Source: CALOFP01 sp942492635 (GTDB taxonomy: Bacteria; UBP6; UBA1177; CALOFP01). Taken from it: a DNA stretch of 64,000 nt. Shown here piece by piece: positions 41,025 to 50,695 of this stretch (the stretch's first letter is position 1; each line of letters opens with the position of its first letter). Both the position numbers and the translations under genes were made by a program. Below the pieces are notes generated by a model. The model searched no databases and had not been told where the DNA came from. It saw only the letters and a list, made by a program, of their open reading frames with translations. Where the stretch lies: NCBI GenBank assembly GCA_942492635.1, contig CALOFP010000002.1, positions 1 through 64,000 of the forward strand. Reading direction: 5' to 3'.

Positions 41025-43252
41025 CAGTTGTAGTTGATCCGGAATGTGCCGAGGATGAAACGGTTTTCTCCGTCGTTGTACCTGTTCTCGTCTACGGACA
41101 TACGTTTTTTGCCCTTGAAGAATCCGTTGTAGATCTTGATTCCTCCTCCGGGATGGCGCCTGGGTATCTTTTCGACGAAAGTTTGCTTTATAATCTCGCC
41201 CTCTTTCCACTTGTTTGTTGGATAGTATCCCTTCATCGGATATTCGTCTATTCTGAATGTGTGTGGTATAGCGCCCTGGTAAACCTCGAAGTGAAAGAAA
41301 ATCTTGTAGTTTTCATCGATCTTTTTTAGGACCCTGTGATAAAGTGTTATCTTGAGCTCGTCACCCTGATTGAATCTTTTCTTGTTGATTTTATATCCTA
41401 TCATTTCAAGGGAGCCGTTTCCCATGGTCGAACCGATCTTCGTAATGTTTTCAGGTATATCTTTTTCTTCAACAACATTCTTTTTCCACAGGTCGGAAGA
41501 GATTTTTCCCTTGTCACGAAGAGATGTGCGGAGAAGTACGATCTCGTTGTAGCTGCCCACCCTGTCGTCTGCGACTTTTACCAGAGGCGTCTCAAGATCG
41601 GTCATAAGTTTGGCCCTGAGTACGGGAACTTTATCCTTCTTTGTGGTAATGAAAACGTTTGCTTCCGGGTTGTTTTTAACGAGTGATTTGATTGTGGATA
41701 TTTGCTTTGTCCTGTGCAGATTTTCGTCAAGTCCGAGATAGAAGTACATGCTGCGGTTTTTCCAGTTGTGGAAATCGACGATAATGTCTCCCGGTTTTTT
41801 CATCTCCTGATACTTTTCTACAAGCTTTTTGGGGGAGAAAACCCAGAGAACTTCAGGGACGAAAATGAAGTTGATATAGAGTGTAAAGAGAAGTCCCATC
41901 CCTACAAAACCCGTCATGGAAACTTTTGCAAGAAGCTTCTTCTTAAAGGGAAGAAGGGGAAGCAGAAGAAAGAGAACCATGGGTGGAACAAGGATCCTCA
42001 GGTATGGGAGCATATCGCTTACCCGACCGAACCAATTCTGGAAACGGTGGGTTGTGATTATGTATAGAAGTTCGCGGTAGTTCATGCCCGTTCCCAGATC
42101 TTTTGCGATAACTCCGATGACAAGAGCCGCCAGGACTACACCGATTGAAAAGAATCCTTCCCTTTCTCCTCTGAAAAATCGGAAAATTGGGAGTGCCGCA
42201 ATCATTGTAAAGAAGGGAACGGCTGGAAAGACGTAGTGGGGAAACTTTGTTCCAGAGAGTGTGAAGAAGAGGAAAATGACAAAGAAGGAGAGGAGTACAA
42301 ATCCCCACTCCCGTTTTTTCTCTCCCTCTTTTCCGATGAGGATGAGTCCGGGAACAAAGAACCCGATCCAGGGAAATGTTCCGATGGCAACTTGCCATGT
42401 GTAGTATTCGAAAGGGCCGTCAGGTTTTTTTATTGCTCCCTCCATTCTTCCGAAATGGTGCTTCCCGAAAAATTCTGCATAGAAGGGCATGCCGTGCTTA
42501 AGGGCCATGTAGATATACCATGGGGCAGAAACAACGAGGAATATTCCGAATCCTTCAAAGACTCGAAGCCTCTTTAGAAAATTGAAGTACTGGGAAAAAA
42601 TCCCCATAAGACCTTCGGTACGGAATCTTTCGTAGTCCGTATCTATAAGCATCCATGCAAAGAATATCGCTCCTGGAAGAACAATCGCGAGAAGTCCCTT
42701 TGTCAGCATCACAAGGCCGAGAAATACGTATGCCCATCGGAGAAGCTTGATATCGTCGTCCCTCTCGCCCAGATAGAGAAATGATATTGCTCCGAAAAGA
42801 AATACCACAAGGGGAATATCCCACATGAACTGTTTTGATATGAGATAGTACATCGGAGTGAGTGCGAGAATAGAGGATGTGAGAACGGCCCGACCGATAT
42901 CGTTGAAAAGTTTTTTCGAGACGTAGAACATGAGGAGGACACCACCGATACCCATCAGAGCAAAAGGCAACCTCAGCGCCAGTTCTGTTGGGCCGAGTAT
43001 TTTCAGGAAAGGTAGGACCATCCAGAAACAGAGTATGGGCTTTGACCAGAAGTTGTGTTTTCCCAGATATACCGGATCAAGAAACCAGTCCCAGCTGCCG
43101 TTTGCTGCCATCTCCATTGCTACCCGCCCGTAGTGGGGCTCCCACTGACCGAGCACAGGATAACTTCCCAGAAGCGGGACAAAGATTGCGGAAGCAAAGA
43201 GTATGAGAAATTTAACGGGGTGTTTCTGAATTAATTCGAGGATTGTTTTCAT
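41024..43252 (-). CDS. GT39/ArnT-like integral membrane glycosyltransferase
   Basis: 742 residues from the ATG at 43252 (GGGAG 6 nt upstream; an ATG at 43264 is possible). About 12 membrane segments in the first 470 residues. The first loop has WEPHYGRVAMEMAANGSWDWFLDPVYLGKHNFWSKPIL, the acidic catalytic and lipid-phosphate sugar-acceptor region of the ArnT/PMT family. The last 270 residues are soluble and include a beta-sandwich-like region (YPMKGYYPTNKWKEGEII). It probably transfers a sugar from a polyprenyl-phosphate donor to lipid A or another envelope acceptor. Strong promoter upstream. Confidence 0.8.
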   Translation of the reverse strand: MKTILELIQKHPVKFLILFASAIFVPLLGSYPVLGQWEPHYGRVAMEMAANGSWDWFLDPVYLGKHNFWSKPILCFWMVLPFLKILGPTELALRLPFALMGIGGVLLMFYVSKKLFNDIGRAVLTSSILALTPMYYLISKQFMWDIPLVVFLFGAISFLYLGERDDDIKLLRWAYVFLGLVMLTKGLLAIVLPGAIFFAWMLIDTDYERFRTEGLMGIFSQYFNFLKRLRVFEGFGIFLVVSAPWYIYMALKHGMPFYAEFFGKHHFGRMEGAIKKPDGPFEYYTWQVAIGTFPWIGFFVPGLILIGKEGEKKREWGFVLLSFFVIFLFFTLSGTKFPHYVFPAVPFFTMIAALPIFRFFRGEREGFFSIGVVLAALVIGVIAKDLGTGMNYRELLYIITTHRFQNWFGRVSDMLPYLRILVPPMVLFLLLPLLPFKKKLLAKVSMTGFVGMGLLFTLYINFIFVPEVLWVFSPKKLVEKYQEMKKPGDIIVDFHNWKNRSMYFYLGLDENLHRTKQISTIKSLVKNNPEANVFITTKKDKVPVLRAKLMTDLETPLVKVADDRVGSYNEIVLLRTSLRDKGKISSDLWKKNVVEEKDIPENITKIGSTMGNGSLEMIGYKINKKRFNQGDELKITLYHRVLKKIDENYKIFFHFEVYQGAIPHTFRIDEYPMKGYYPTNKWKEGEIIKQTFVEKIPRRHPGGGIKIYNGFFKGKKRMSVDENRYNDGENRFILGTFRINYN

Positions 43253-43594
43253 TTTATCTCCCATGTAAAAAATTCACTTTTTCATACGCGAAAAAACCAA
43301 ACGATTATAGAAATATTGTGCTGTTTTGTCAAAAAAAACGGTCTCGATACAGAATTCGTTAAGAGGAATTTCCAAGTAATGACAGGGGTGGGGGGAAATG
43401 TGTTCCGAAAAAATGTTTCAGTAATCTGGAAATTACATTTTTTAGAGGTGGGATGTGAATGTATCAGTTTTTGAAAATGAAGTGAGGCTGATTCCATAAG
43501 GTGGACTTTTGCCGAGGTTAAAGACTCTTTTTTGTGGAGTAAGTTATTGTCGAGGAAGCCGCCCTTGAAAGCTGAAGACGAGGGCCGCGAATCC
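43253..43594. other. Intergenic region upstream of the glycosyltransferase
   Basis: About 340 nt. Holds the consensus promoter of the glycosyltransferase gene at 43304-43332 and the untranslated end of the kelch/membrane protein unit. No gene-like frame or clear terminator seen. Confidence 0.6.
43304..43332 (-). promoter_or_regulatory. Perfect consensus promoter of the glycosyltransferase-RluA unit
   Basis: Minus-strand TTGACA (43327-43332), 17-nt spacer, TATAAT (43304-43309): both hexamers and the spacing are consensus. Leader about 45 nt. Confidence 0.8.
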
Positions 43595-44119
43595 TCAGCG
43601 CTTTGCGTAGGCCGTTGTTGCAGAGAGCAGGACTGCCCATGCTGAGAGATGGATAAGGGTAGCAAGTTGTCCTGAAAGGAGAGAGAGCGCAGCGCAGTGC
43701 AGGGGAATCCACACGGGGATAAGCAGTTTGACTGATTTTTCCAGTCCGGAGTAACCGAACTTCGAGTCGATCAGGTTTTCGCCGGTTCGCACAAGCACCA
43801 TCTGTGACGGAAGAAAGAAGAGCGAGAGAGATGCCGCCTCCACGACTCTTCTCAGAATAGTCGGATGTCTGAGAAAGGAGGGTAGCAGCCTGTGAGCGTA
43901 TATGTCGCGAATCATGTAATGATTGCCTCTGTAGCTCCAATAGGCCATAATCCCGGCGGCTGCCCATACAAGGATATTGAAGCCTCTTTTGGCCATTGAT
44001 TTGTTGGCCCCGGGGGAGAATAATTTTTCAAAGAGGGGAGATGTGAAGCCGCCAGCCGCTGCAAAAAGTGATGCAGAAACGAGAAACGGATGTGAACTGA
44101 ACAGTGATGTAATCGTCAT
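43595..44119 (-). CDS. Small integral membrane protein of unknown function
   Basis: 174 residues with about four to five hydrophobic segments and basic loops (FLRHPTILRRVVE). No family recognised. Its ATG overlaps the stop of the kelch lipoprotein gene (ATGA), so it is translated with it. Last gene of the YfcE-104aa-kelch-membrane protein unit. Confidence 0.6.
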   Translation of the reverse strand: MTITSLFSSHPFLVSASLFAAAGGFTSPLFEKLFSPGANKSMAKRGFNILVWAAAGIMAYWSYRGNHYMIRDIYAHRLLPSFLRHPTILRRVVEAASLSLFFLPSQMVLVRTGENLIDSKFGYSGLEKSVKLLIPVWIPLHCAALSLLSGQLATLIHLSAWAVLLSATTAYAKR

Positions 44120-45624
44120 TTTTTTATCCTCACGACTTCGATCGCGGATGTTGGTTCAGGGGAGCTGAGAGAGGATGTTCCACCGATAACGATAAACATG
44201 CCGGAAGGTGTAACTACCGCAGCCGAGAGAGTTCGTCCATAGAATAGGGGCGTGCTTGAAACATTTAACTTATCGTCGAAGGTTACGAGAAGCCCCGACC
44301 CGTCGTTGAGGGAGCCTGCTGCTCCGTAGATGCCATTGCCCTCTGCCTTGGTCATGAAGTCGGTGATTTCGATTTCAGGAATAACTGCGCTGTCGATTTT
44401 AAGATCTTTATCGATGCGGTAAATCATTTTGGAAGAGGTCAGCTCGCCATTGAAATCAGACCCTCCGAAAATGAAACCGTAGGAATCTCCGCTGAATGAT
44501 GAGGCGAAATAGAGATTCGGCAGACCTTCCAGAATTTCTGGTTTTTTTTCCGAGACAAGATATGCGGACGGAGTCTCATACTCCCTTCCTCCTGCCGAAA
44601 TAATTTTTTGAGCCACCTCGGTAACGGCTGCCATAAGCGGTAATCCTCCGGGAGTGCCCTTGATCTTCAGATTGTAGGATGTCGAATCAAGAGACAGTGA
44701 GTAGACACTCTTTTCACAGGAGATAATTATTGACTCTTGTGTGTTTGCAAATGATTGCCATGGTGTTACAGAATCCTCAATGTTGCCGGCAGGTTCTATT
44801 TTATCCTCGGATTCCAACCGGTCGCCTGTCCAATCTCTTCCCTTGAGAACTGACGGAGTAAACATTTCTATTTCGAATACCGGTTCTTCCGGAAGGAACG
44901 GCATGACGGGCCTGTTTTCAGACTTTGCAGGAGAGAGTTTAATTCGTTTCACTCCACCCACAATGAGGAGTGATCCGTCATTGAGAACTCTGGTTTGATG
45001 CAATCCCCTCGGCGACGAAAGACGTTTCTCGGAAAGGGTGGTCCTGCCTGTAGTCGGATCAACTATCTCGATACGGTCGGTTGCCTCACAGGAATTGTCG
45101 ACACATGAGGTGAAACCACCTGCCACGACAACTCTTCCGTCGGGTAGGAGCGCTGCGGAGTGTCCGAAAGTAGCAATGTTGAGGTGACCTTCCTCGGGAA
45201 GACAGGCTGAGCCAGAGGTGGGATATAAAACAAGGTCGAGAGCGGTTGTCTTTCCCTTCTTGAAAGAGACGTTCCGGACGATGCCCTGCCATTTCGGATT
45301 GTTGCGGTCTTCAGCTGTGTAGGCTGAGAAGAGGATGGTTACGTTTTTCATGTCGTCCAACCCCTTGATCTTCATTGACGAGGAGATGTCCTGGCGAGTA
45401 AATGTCCGTGAATCAATCCTGTTCTTGGCGGAGATGTCTCCACTGTAGAAAACCATGTCGAAGCAGTCGATCTTGTCGAGGGTATCACTGTTGATGATGC
45501 CTGATTCACATGTTGCAGGATCGAGGGCTCTCAGTGTAATCCCCGGGTATGCTTCAACTTCGGTCTCTTGGCTGCATGAAAGTAGAAACAAAATGAAGAA
45601 AAATGGAATGAAAAGGAACTTCAT
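44116..45624 (-). CDS. Kelch-like repeat lipoprotein
   Basis: 502 residues. Lipoprotein signal peptide (FILFLLSCSQ). Kelch-type blades are visible: GHSAALLPDGRVVVAGGFTS and HQTRVLNDGSLLIVGGV, with further diverged blades (SFSGDSYGFIFGGSDF; RTLSAAVVTPSGMFIVIGG). Probably a beta-propeller anchored at the outer membrane. Two cysteines in the N-terminal part could pair. Ligand unknown. Starts 3 nt after the small protein upstream. Confidence 0.75.
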   Translation of the reverse strand: MKFLFIPFFFILFLLSCSQETEVEAYPGITLRALDPATCESGIINSDTLDKIDCFDMVFYSGDISAKNRIDSRTFTRQDISSSMKIKGLDDMKNVTILFSAYTAEDRNNPKWQGIVRNVSFKKGKTTALDLVLYPTSGSACLPEEGHLNIATFGHSAALLPDGRVVVAGGFTSCVDNSCEATDRIEIVDPTTGRTTLSEKRLSSPRGLHQTRVLNDGSLLIVGGVKRIKLSPAKSENRPVMPFLPEEPVFEIEMFTPSVLKGRDWTGDRLESEDKIEPAGNIEDSVTPWQSFANTQESIIISCEKSVYSLSLDSTSYNLKIKGTPGGLPLMAAVTEVAQKIISAGGREYETPSAYLVSEKKPEILEGLPNLYFASSFSGDSYGFIFGGSDFNGELTSSKMIYRIDKDLKIDSAVIPEIEITDFMTKAEGNGIYGAAGSLNDGSGLLVTFDDKLNVSSTPLFYGRTLSAAVVTPSGMFIVIGGTSSLSSPEPTSAIEVVRIKK

Positions 45625-45627
45625 CTT

Positions 45628-45942
45628 TTACTCCTTAATTTTGTCAAGATGGGTTGCTATGGCTCTTTCAATGGCCTTTGTGTAACGGTCCCCTGCATTT
45701 CCGAAGCGCCGGGATGATTCCTTTTTCAGCTCTGGGGGGTCTCTCCAGATCTGCCAAGGGAAAACACTTCCCCCGTTTTCCACCTCAACCCAGCGAATAC
45801 CGGCGGCTCTAAGAAGAGAAAGTATTCGTTCGTCCACTTCGCTGCCTTCTCCGACAAGTAGCAGACCGTTGTCATCGAAAACCGGTCTGCTGACTGTTTG
45901 ACCGACTCTCAGAAGTGATGCGCGTACCTTTACCGATGCCAT
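45628..45942 (-). CDS. Small protein resembling an HD-GYP N-terminal segment
   Basis: 104 residues. The segment SRPVFDDNGLLLVGEGSEVDERILSLLRAAGIRWVEVEN is like the short beta domain that precedes HD-GYP phosphodiesterase domains (DUF3391-like), followed by a positively charged helix. No catalytic domain is present. Overlaps the YfcE gene by 13 nt. Function unknown; a regulatory partner is possible. Confidence 0.55.
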   Translation of the reverse strand: MASVKVRASLLRVGQTVSRPVFDDNGLLLVGEGSEVDERILSLLRAAGIRWVEVENGGSVFPWQIWRDPPELKKESSRRFGNAGDRYTKAIERAIATHLDKIKE

Positions 45943-46433
45943 GAATTAATCCTCTCTCCACTGTCGAAATCAATGATGGAAATTTTCCGAACTGCGCCCT
46001 CGTCAATCTCCATTGTCGCGTAGCTCCTTACCCCTGTCAGTCCTCGTTTACCAAGAGAGCCGGGATTGAGGAATATGGTTCCCATCTCCTCACGCAGAAG
46101 AGGCATGTGCGTGTGACCGAAAATTACGACATGGGGCATGAAAGAGCGAATGATTTCACGGTTCGTGGAGATTATTCTGTGGGGTGCGGCCAGGTTGTGA
46201 ACAAGGAAAAAGCGGATGCCCTCTATAGTTGTTTTGAGAGTGAGCGAGAGCCCCAGAGGTGTGTATGCATCCATATTGCCTTCCACCGCGTAGAAGTTGT
46301 CGAACACAAAGAGTTCGTTCAGAATGTGAAGGCCTCCGATGTCACCGGCATGAAAGAGAGAGTCGCACTGGAGATGGGATAGCTCCAGAGGGAGATGTCC
46401 GTGGGTGTCTGATATTATGGCGATTTTACGCAA
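45930..46433 (-). CDS. YfcE/MJ0936-type metallophosphoesterase
   Basis: 167 residues from the TTG at 46433, chosen because GAGGAGG is just upstream and the fold begins there (RKIAIISDTHGHL). Metal-binding motifs: SDTHGH, HAGDIGG, VEGNMDAY, and GHTHMP near the C-terminus. The family hydrolyses phosphodiesters in vitro; the cellular substrate is unknown. First gene of its unit. Confidence 0.88.
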   Translation of the reverse strand: MRKIAIISDTHGHLPLELSHLQCDSLFHAGDIGGLHILNELFVFDNFYAVEGNMDAYTPLGLSLTLKTTIEGIRFFLVHNLAAPHRIISTNREIIRSFMPHVVIFGHTHMPLLREEMGTIFLNPGSLGKRGLTGVRSYATMEIDEGAVRKISIIDFDSGERINSWHR

Positions 46434-46456
46434 CTTTTCCTCCTCAAATTCAGAGA

Positions 46457-46485
46457 AGAATAGCACGGTGCATGATGGATGTCAA
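46457..46485 (-). promoter_or_regulatory. Promoter of the YfcE-kelch unit
   Basis: Minus-strand TTGACA (46480-46485), 17-nt spacer, TATTCT (46457-46462). Confidence 0.55.
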
Positions 46486-46718
46486 AAAATTGAGGTTTGA
46501 ATGAAGACTCGATGGAGAAGATTTGAACTCTTTTCTAATCGCCATTCACTAAGACATCCCTTTCTGAGAAAGCTTTTTTTTGAATCGAATTGAAGTTAGT
46601 GTAACAACTTTTAGAAATGAAATATTTTACATTTATTGCAAAGAGGTATGTGTTATGGCGGCATGTGGCTTCCCTGAATGGAATGGAGGTGGTTTTTCCA
46701 GTTTTAAGGCTGGAATTT

Positions 46719-47414
46719 CTACCATCCGAGAATATCTGACCTGTATTTTTTAGATCCGATTTTTTTGAGGATCTTCTCGACAGTTTCATCGTTTTCCTTT
46801 TCAGCGTTAAAATCCTTGGAGAAGTTCCCGAATGAAAAATGTCTGAAGACAAGCACGTTGTCACGAAGGTTGTCCCCTTCGTACAGTTCCCTGAACGCCT
46901 TCAGGAAGGGTGTGAATACTCCCCCCTTTCGCAATTCGGTGTAGCCTACTATCCAGAGTTCGCACCTGAGAAGGGATTGGAGAGCGTGGACGAATCCGGC
47001 CATGTATTTCTGCGATTTTTCAACAAGTTCCCGGGATTGGAGCTTTCTGAGGTCGCTGGTGGAATAGGTATGTACAGGAGTCTTGTTGAGAACGACAACT
47101 TCTCTGTCGAAATCCTCGACAAGCGAATGGGTTTTGAAAAAGTTTCTGGCGATTTTCCCCGATTGGCCCATCAGGTAGTAGCAGTTTTCCGAAAGTTGCT
47201 CATCCTTGCCGGGGTTGTCTGCAAGAATAATGCAGCGAACCCTGTCCGTATCGATTTCTTCCAGTTTTCTGTTGAACACGATGGGGTTCTGCAGTGAGTA
47301 GGAAAGATTTTTCTGTTTTTTTATAGATTCAATGTCCTTTATCAAATCTGGAAATTCTTTTTCCCACTCGGTAATTTTGCATTTAAACTCTTCGATTAAA
47401 GATGGGTATGTCAT
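46719..47414 (-). CDS. Uracil-DNA glycosylase superfamily-like protein
   Basis: 231 residues. ILADNPGKDEQ followed by YYLMGQSGKIARNFF resembles the GxDPGxxE...GxxG water-activating and uracil-pocket region of the uracil-DNA glycosylase superfamily, and VFRHFSFGNFS could replace the H-containing second motif. A helical N-terminal 45 residues come first. Activity is uncertain, since the second motif is not the canonical HPS form. Monocistronic with a promoter upstream. Confidence 0.55.
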   Translation of the reverse strand: MTYPSLIEEFKCKITEWEKEFPDLIKDIESIKKQKNLSYSLQNPIVFNRKLEEIDTDRVRCIILADNPGKDEQLSENCYYLMGQSGKIARNFFKTHSLVEDFDREVVVLNKTPVHTYSTSDLRKLQSRELVEKSQKYMAGFVHALQSLLRCELWIVGYTELRKGGVFTPFLKAFRELYEGDNLRDNVLVFRHFSFGNFSKDFNAEKENDETVEKILKKIGSKKYRSDILGW

Positions 47415-47441
47415 TTTTTCTCCGGACAGATGTTCGGATTG

Positions 47442-47469
47442 ATTATACTCTGAGTTTCAGGCCAGACAA
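47442..47469 (-). promoter_or_regulatory. Promoter of the UDG-like gene
   Basis: Minus-strand TTGTCT (47464-47469), 16-nt spacer, TATAAT (47442-47447). Confidence 0.55.
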
Positions 47470-47621
47470 CAAAAAAGAAGAACGGGATAGAGGATGATTC
47501 TTTTCCGGACCTCAATGCAGGGATATGGTGTTGCCTCCTTGATTTCTCAATTTTCTTAATGTTCCAGGCCTTCTTAAGGGAGAGTAAAACATTCTCGTGA
47601 GGTTCGAATCTTCAACGACCT

Positions 47622-47649
47622 AAAAAAAGCCCCTTCCGAAGAAGGGGCT
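47622..47649 (-). terminator. Intrinsic terminator of the HU gene
   Basis: On the minus strand AGCCCCTTC, tetraloop TTCG, GAAGGGGCT: a perfect 9-bp stem ending in a run of seven Ts (complement of 47622-47628). It lies 22 nt past the HU stop. Confidence 0.92.
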
Positions 47650-47671
47650 GTAAGGTTTCAGCTGACGAGCC

Positions 47672-47977
47672 TTAAAGTTCCTTTTTGAACAATGCGGTCG
47701 GTTTGAAACCTACAGTTTTTGAAGATGGGATATCCAGAGGCTCCTTAGTTCTTGGGTTGATGCCTTTACGGGGAGCAAGCTTTCTCACCTTGAATGTTCC
47801 GAAACCGTTAAGAACGAGCTTCTCTTCGCTCCTAATCGTGTCTTTCATTATCTTTATGAACGTGTCGTAAAGACTTTTTGCCTGGTCGTTTGTAAGCTCT
47901 ACATCGGCAGCATTGTTTTTAAGAGCCTTGATAAAATCGGTCTTTGTTGGAGCCACCCATGAATTCTTTTCAGTCAT
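47672..47977 (-). CDS. HU-family DNA-binding protein
   Basis: 101 residues from the ATG at 47977 (GGAGG upstream). Typical HU/IHF fold: helical N-terminal dimer half (TKTDFIKALKNN), then VLNGFGTFKVRKLAPRKGINPRTKEPLDIPSSKTVGFKPTALFK with the DNA-binding arm containing RxxxNPxT. Nucleoid-associated. Own promoter and terminator, so a stand-alone unit. Confidence 0.95.
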   Translation of the reverse strand: MTEKNSWVAPTKTDFIKALKNNAADVELTNDQAKSLYDTFIKIMKDTIRSEEKLVLNGFGTFKVRKLAPRKGINPRTKEPLDIPSSKTVGFKPTALFKKEL

Positions 47978-48020
47978 AATTTCCTCCACTCTAATAATGG
48001 TTACGGTAAATCATAAGGCA

Positions 48021-48048
48021 ATTCTAATTTCAATGGTCTATAAGTCAA
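48021..48048 (-). promoter_or_regulatory. Promoter of the HU gene
   Basis: Minus-strand TTGACT (48043-48048), 16-nt spacer, TAGAAT (48021-48026). Confidence 0.6.
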
Positions 48049-48166
48049 GAAAATTTTAGACGGAAAATACATAAAATTACAAAAGTTTTAGAAAAATAAC
48101 GGGCAATTAAAGAAAATATAAAACAAATTGTAGGGTAATGCGTGAAGTGCCCGGTTTTGCAGGGTT

Positions 48167-49267
48167 TTAGGTCTGTTTTCCTGATTCCGTCTTTTTTATG
48201 TAATCATCGATAAGTCCTATTGTTTTATCCCTGGTTCTTCTGAGGATGTCTTTTTTCATTTCAAAGGGGATAAATGCCGATTTCATGCCATTGACAACGA
48301 GATCCAGGATGTTGTCGGCATCAAGACCGAATTGCTTGTATGCGAGCATGTACTCGTCTGTCATTGTTGTCTTTGTGATAAGACGGTTGTCGGTGTTTAG
48401 AGTTACCCGTACCCCGAGGTCCAGATAGAGCCTGAACGGATGCTCTTCGATGGATGCGATAGCTCCCGTCTGGGCGTTGCTTGAAAGGCATATCTCAAGG
48501 GGAATCCTGTGATCATTCACATAGCTCAGCAGGTCTCCGTCTTCTATGAGTCTGGTTCCATGACCTATTCGGTGGGCGCCGCAGTAGTGAAGGGCTTGGT
48601 GAATTGAATCTGGTCCGTAGGCCTCACCTGCATGGATTGTAACGTTTACGTTGTTGGAGAGGATCAGATTGAATGCGTCGATATGGTCTTTTGCAGGGTA
48701 GTTGTATTCCGCTCCGGCGAGATCGAACCCGACAACACCTCGATTCTTGAAGGCAACCGCCAGTTCCGCCAGACGAAGACTGACGTCCGGTGAGATGTTT
48801 CTGATTCCGCATACTATCACACCGCTCTTGATTCCGAAATCCCGTTCCGCGTCCCTGAGGGCATGTAGAACGGATTCAAGTATTCTAGTCTGTGAAAGTC
48901 CGCCTCTGGTATGGAGAACCGGAGAGTATCTTACTTCCATATACTCCACATTCTCCTTGGCCGCATCTTCCGCAAGTTCGAAGGCCGCCCTGTAGAGGGA
49001 ATCTTCCGTCTGAAGAATCTTGAGTGTAATTTCAAAGCCCTTCAGGTAGTCGGCCAGAGATGCATGAACTTTACCCGGTTTGATGAGCTTTTTAAGTTCC
49101 TCCTCGTTTTTTACACCGAGATCTATCTTGTCCTGTTCGGCAAGCTCCATGATTGTGCTGAGTCTCAACGAGCCGTCAAGATGAACGTGAAGATCTGTTT
49201 TAGGAAGAGATAGAAAGAAGTTCCTGTCGAAATCGACTTTTCTGTTGAATCGTTTCATGGTGGACAT
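48167..49267 (-). CDS. Adenosine deaminase
   Basis: 366 residues. Zinc and active-site motifs of the adenosine deaminase family: KTDLHVHLDGSLR, HAGEAYGP (catalytic Glu), HRIGHGTRL, SSNAQTG and TLNTDNR, where the family commonly has NTDD or NTDN. Full length. Converts adenosine and deoxyadenosine to inosine in the cytoplasm. Monocistronic with a promoter upstream. Confidence 0.92.
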   Translation of the reverse strand: MSTMKRFNRKVDFDRNFFLSLPKTDLHVHLDGSLRLSTIMELAEQDKIDLGVKNEEELKKLIKPGKVHASLADYLKGFEITLKILQTEDSLYRAAFELAEDAAKENVEYMEVRYSPVLHTRGGLSQTRILESVLHALRDAERDFGIKSGVIVCGIRNISPDVSLRLAELAVAFKNRGVVGFDLAGAEYNYPAKDHIDAFNLILSNNVNVTIHAGEAYGPDSIHQALHYCGAHRIGHGTRLIEDGDLLSYVNDHRIPLEICLSSNAQTGAIASIEEHPFRLYLDLGVRVTLNTDNRLITKTTMTDEYMLAYKQFGLDADNILDLVVNGMKSAFIPFEMKKDILRRTRDKTIGLIDDYIKKTESGKQT

Positions 49268-49298
49268 GATGTTCCTCTCAAAAAATGTACATTGAAGC

Positions 49299-49326
49299 AG
49301 TATAACATATGGCCTGTCGAATACAA
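49299..49326 (-). promoter_or_regulatory. Candidate promoter of the adenosine deaminase gene
   Basis: Minus-strand TTGTAT (49321-49326), 16-nt spacer, TATACT (49299-49304). Confidence 0.45.
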
Positions 49327-49438
49327 ATTTATTGCTTTTTCAGAGGGAGATGTAAGAGGAACAGGATCTGTCGAAAAATTCTTTAATTTTAGATTTTTAT
49401 AGGCTAAAATACCTTAAAATTACTTTAAGGAGAAGACG

Positions 49439-50626
49439 ATGTTGAGAAAGGGGTTGATAGAGAAGCTGTTCGAAGCTTCCCACATGCAGCGATGGAACGA
49501 TCACTTCAGACCTGTCGAACTGTTTGAACTGGACAAGCAGGCTCATAAGATGATTGCAGCTTTTATGCTGGGACGGTTTGAGGAACACCAATCGGGCTTC
49601 AGCTGGATTGAGATAATTGAGGGAGGGATATTCGAATTGCTGCAGAGAATCGTGATAACCGATCTCAAGCCGCCTGTCTTTTATCTCATAAAGGAAGATC
49701 GTGATCGTTACAGAAGGTTGAACGACTGGATCTATAGCCAGCTTGAAAACTATCTTCTTCCACTTGGCGATGATTTTGCTTCCAGGTTCAGAAGATACTT
49801 TGCATCAGATGAAACATCAATAAACAGGAGGGTTTTGGGTGCCGCACATGTTTACTCATCACTGTGGGAATATAGGATAATTGAGCCTCTCAACCCACAG
49901 ATTTTTGAGATTGAAGAGGTGGGGAAGACTCTTGAGGCAAAGCTGGAAGGCTACATGGATCTTCATGGGTTGAGGGAGCTTTATGCTCACTCCTCATACA
50001 GAAAGTTTCTCAACCTCTGCGGCCAACTTCGATTTCAATACCGCTGGAGCAACCTTCACAAGGTTCCCAAAACATCGGTTCTGGGACACATGCTTTTCGT
50101 TGCAATTCTATCCTACCTCTTCTCCCTCAAGATAGGAGCGTGTGACAAACGCAAGGAGAATAACTACTTTACAGGCCTGTTTCACGATCTTCCTGAGGTT
50201 CTGACACGAGACATCATCTCCCCGGTTAAAAGTTCGGTGGAGGGATTGAAGGAGCTGATCTCCGAATATGAAAGAGAGATGATGCAGAGAGAGGTCTACA
50301 ATCTCATTCCTTCCTCATGGCACGAACTGATAAGGCTCTATACGGAAAATGAATTCGAGGATGTTGCTTTTATCGAAGGCAGGAGGACTCCCGCCTCCAC
50401 AGAAGTGATTTCGGAACGATACAACGAAGATCGGTTCTCTCCCAGAGACGGCAGGCTGATAAAGTCGGCCGATGATCTATCTGCATTCGTGGAATCGTGT
50501 AGCGCCATAGAGAACGGAAATAAATCCCAGGATTTTCAGAGAGTCAAGGTGTTGCTTTCCGAAAAGTATTCATCGACCCGCATAGGAGGTTTGAATATCG
50601 GGGAAATATACGCCGATTTTGAGTAG
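49439..50626 (+). CDS. HD-domain phosphohydrolase-like protein
   Basis: 395 residues with metal-binding HD motifs: LGHMLFVAILSYLF followed by FTGLFHDLPEVLTRDIISPVK, and a later IKSADDLSAFVES that can supply the last Asp. The layout recalls YfbR-type 5'-nucleotidase HD proteins, perhaps duplicated (an earlier LDKQAHKMIAAF region may be a degenerate HD half). Substrate unknown; nucleotides are likely. AAGGAG precedes the ATG. Convergent with the decarboxylase gene, with a large inverted repeat between. Confidence 0.75.
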   Translation: MLRKGLIEKLFEASHMQRWNDHFRPVELFELDKQAHKMIAAFMLGRFEEHQSGFSWIEIIEGGIFELLQRIVITDLKPPVFYLIKEDRDRYRRLNDWIYSQLENYLLPLGDDFASRFRRYFASDETSINRRVLGAAHVYSSLWEYRIIEPLNPQIFEIEEVGKTLEAKLEGYMDLHGLRELYAHSSYRKFLNLCGQLRFQYRWSNLHKVPKTSVLGHMLFVAILSYLFSLKIGACDKRKENNYFTGLFHDLPEVLTRDIISPVKSSVEGLKELISEYEREMMQREVYNLIPSSWHELIRLYTENEFEDVAFIEGRRTPASTEVISERYNEDRFSPRDGRLIKSADDLSAFVESCSAIENGNKSQDFQRVKVLLSEKYSSTRIGGLNIGEIYADFE

Positions 50627-50695
50627 CTACCACAGTCGGAGATTCCGGAAGAGTGAACGGATTCAGCCGTCAGTTTACTTTTTGAATTGAAGACG

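Noticed and set aside
46664..46725. Small CCAG...CTGG hairpin after the UDG-like gene
   Set aside because: The stem is short and no T-tract follows in the direction of transcription, so it is not called as a terminator.
47601..47610. GGTTCGAATC, a T-loop-like sequence suggesting a tRNA end
   Set aside because: No matching acceptor stem, D arm or anticodon arm is found upstream, and no CCA-like end follows.
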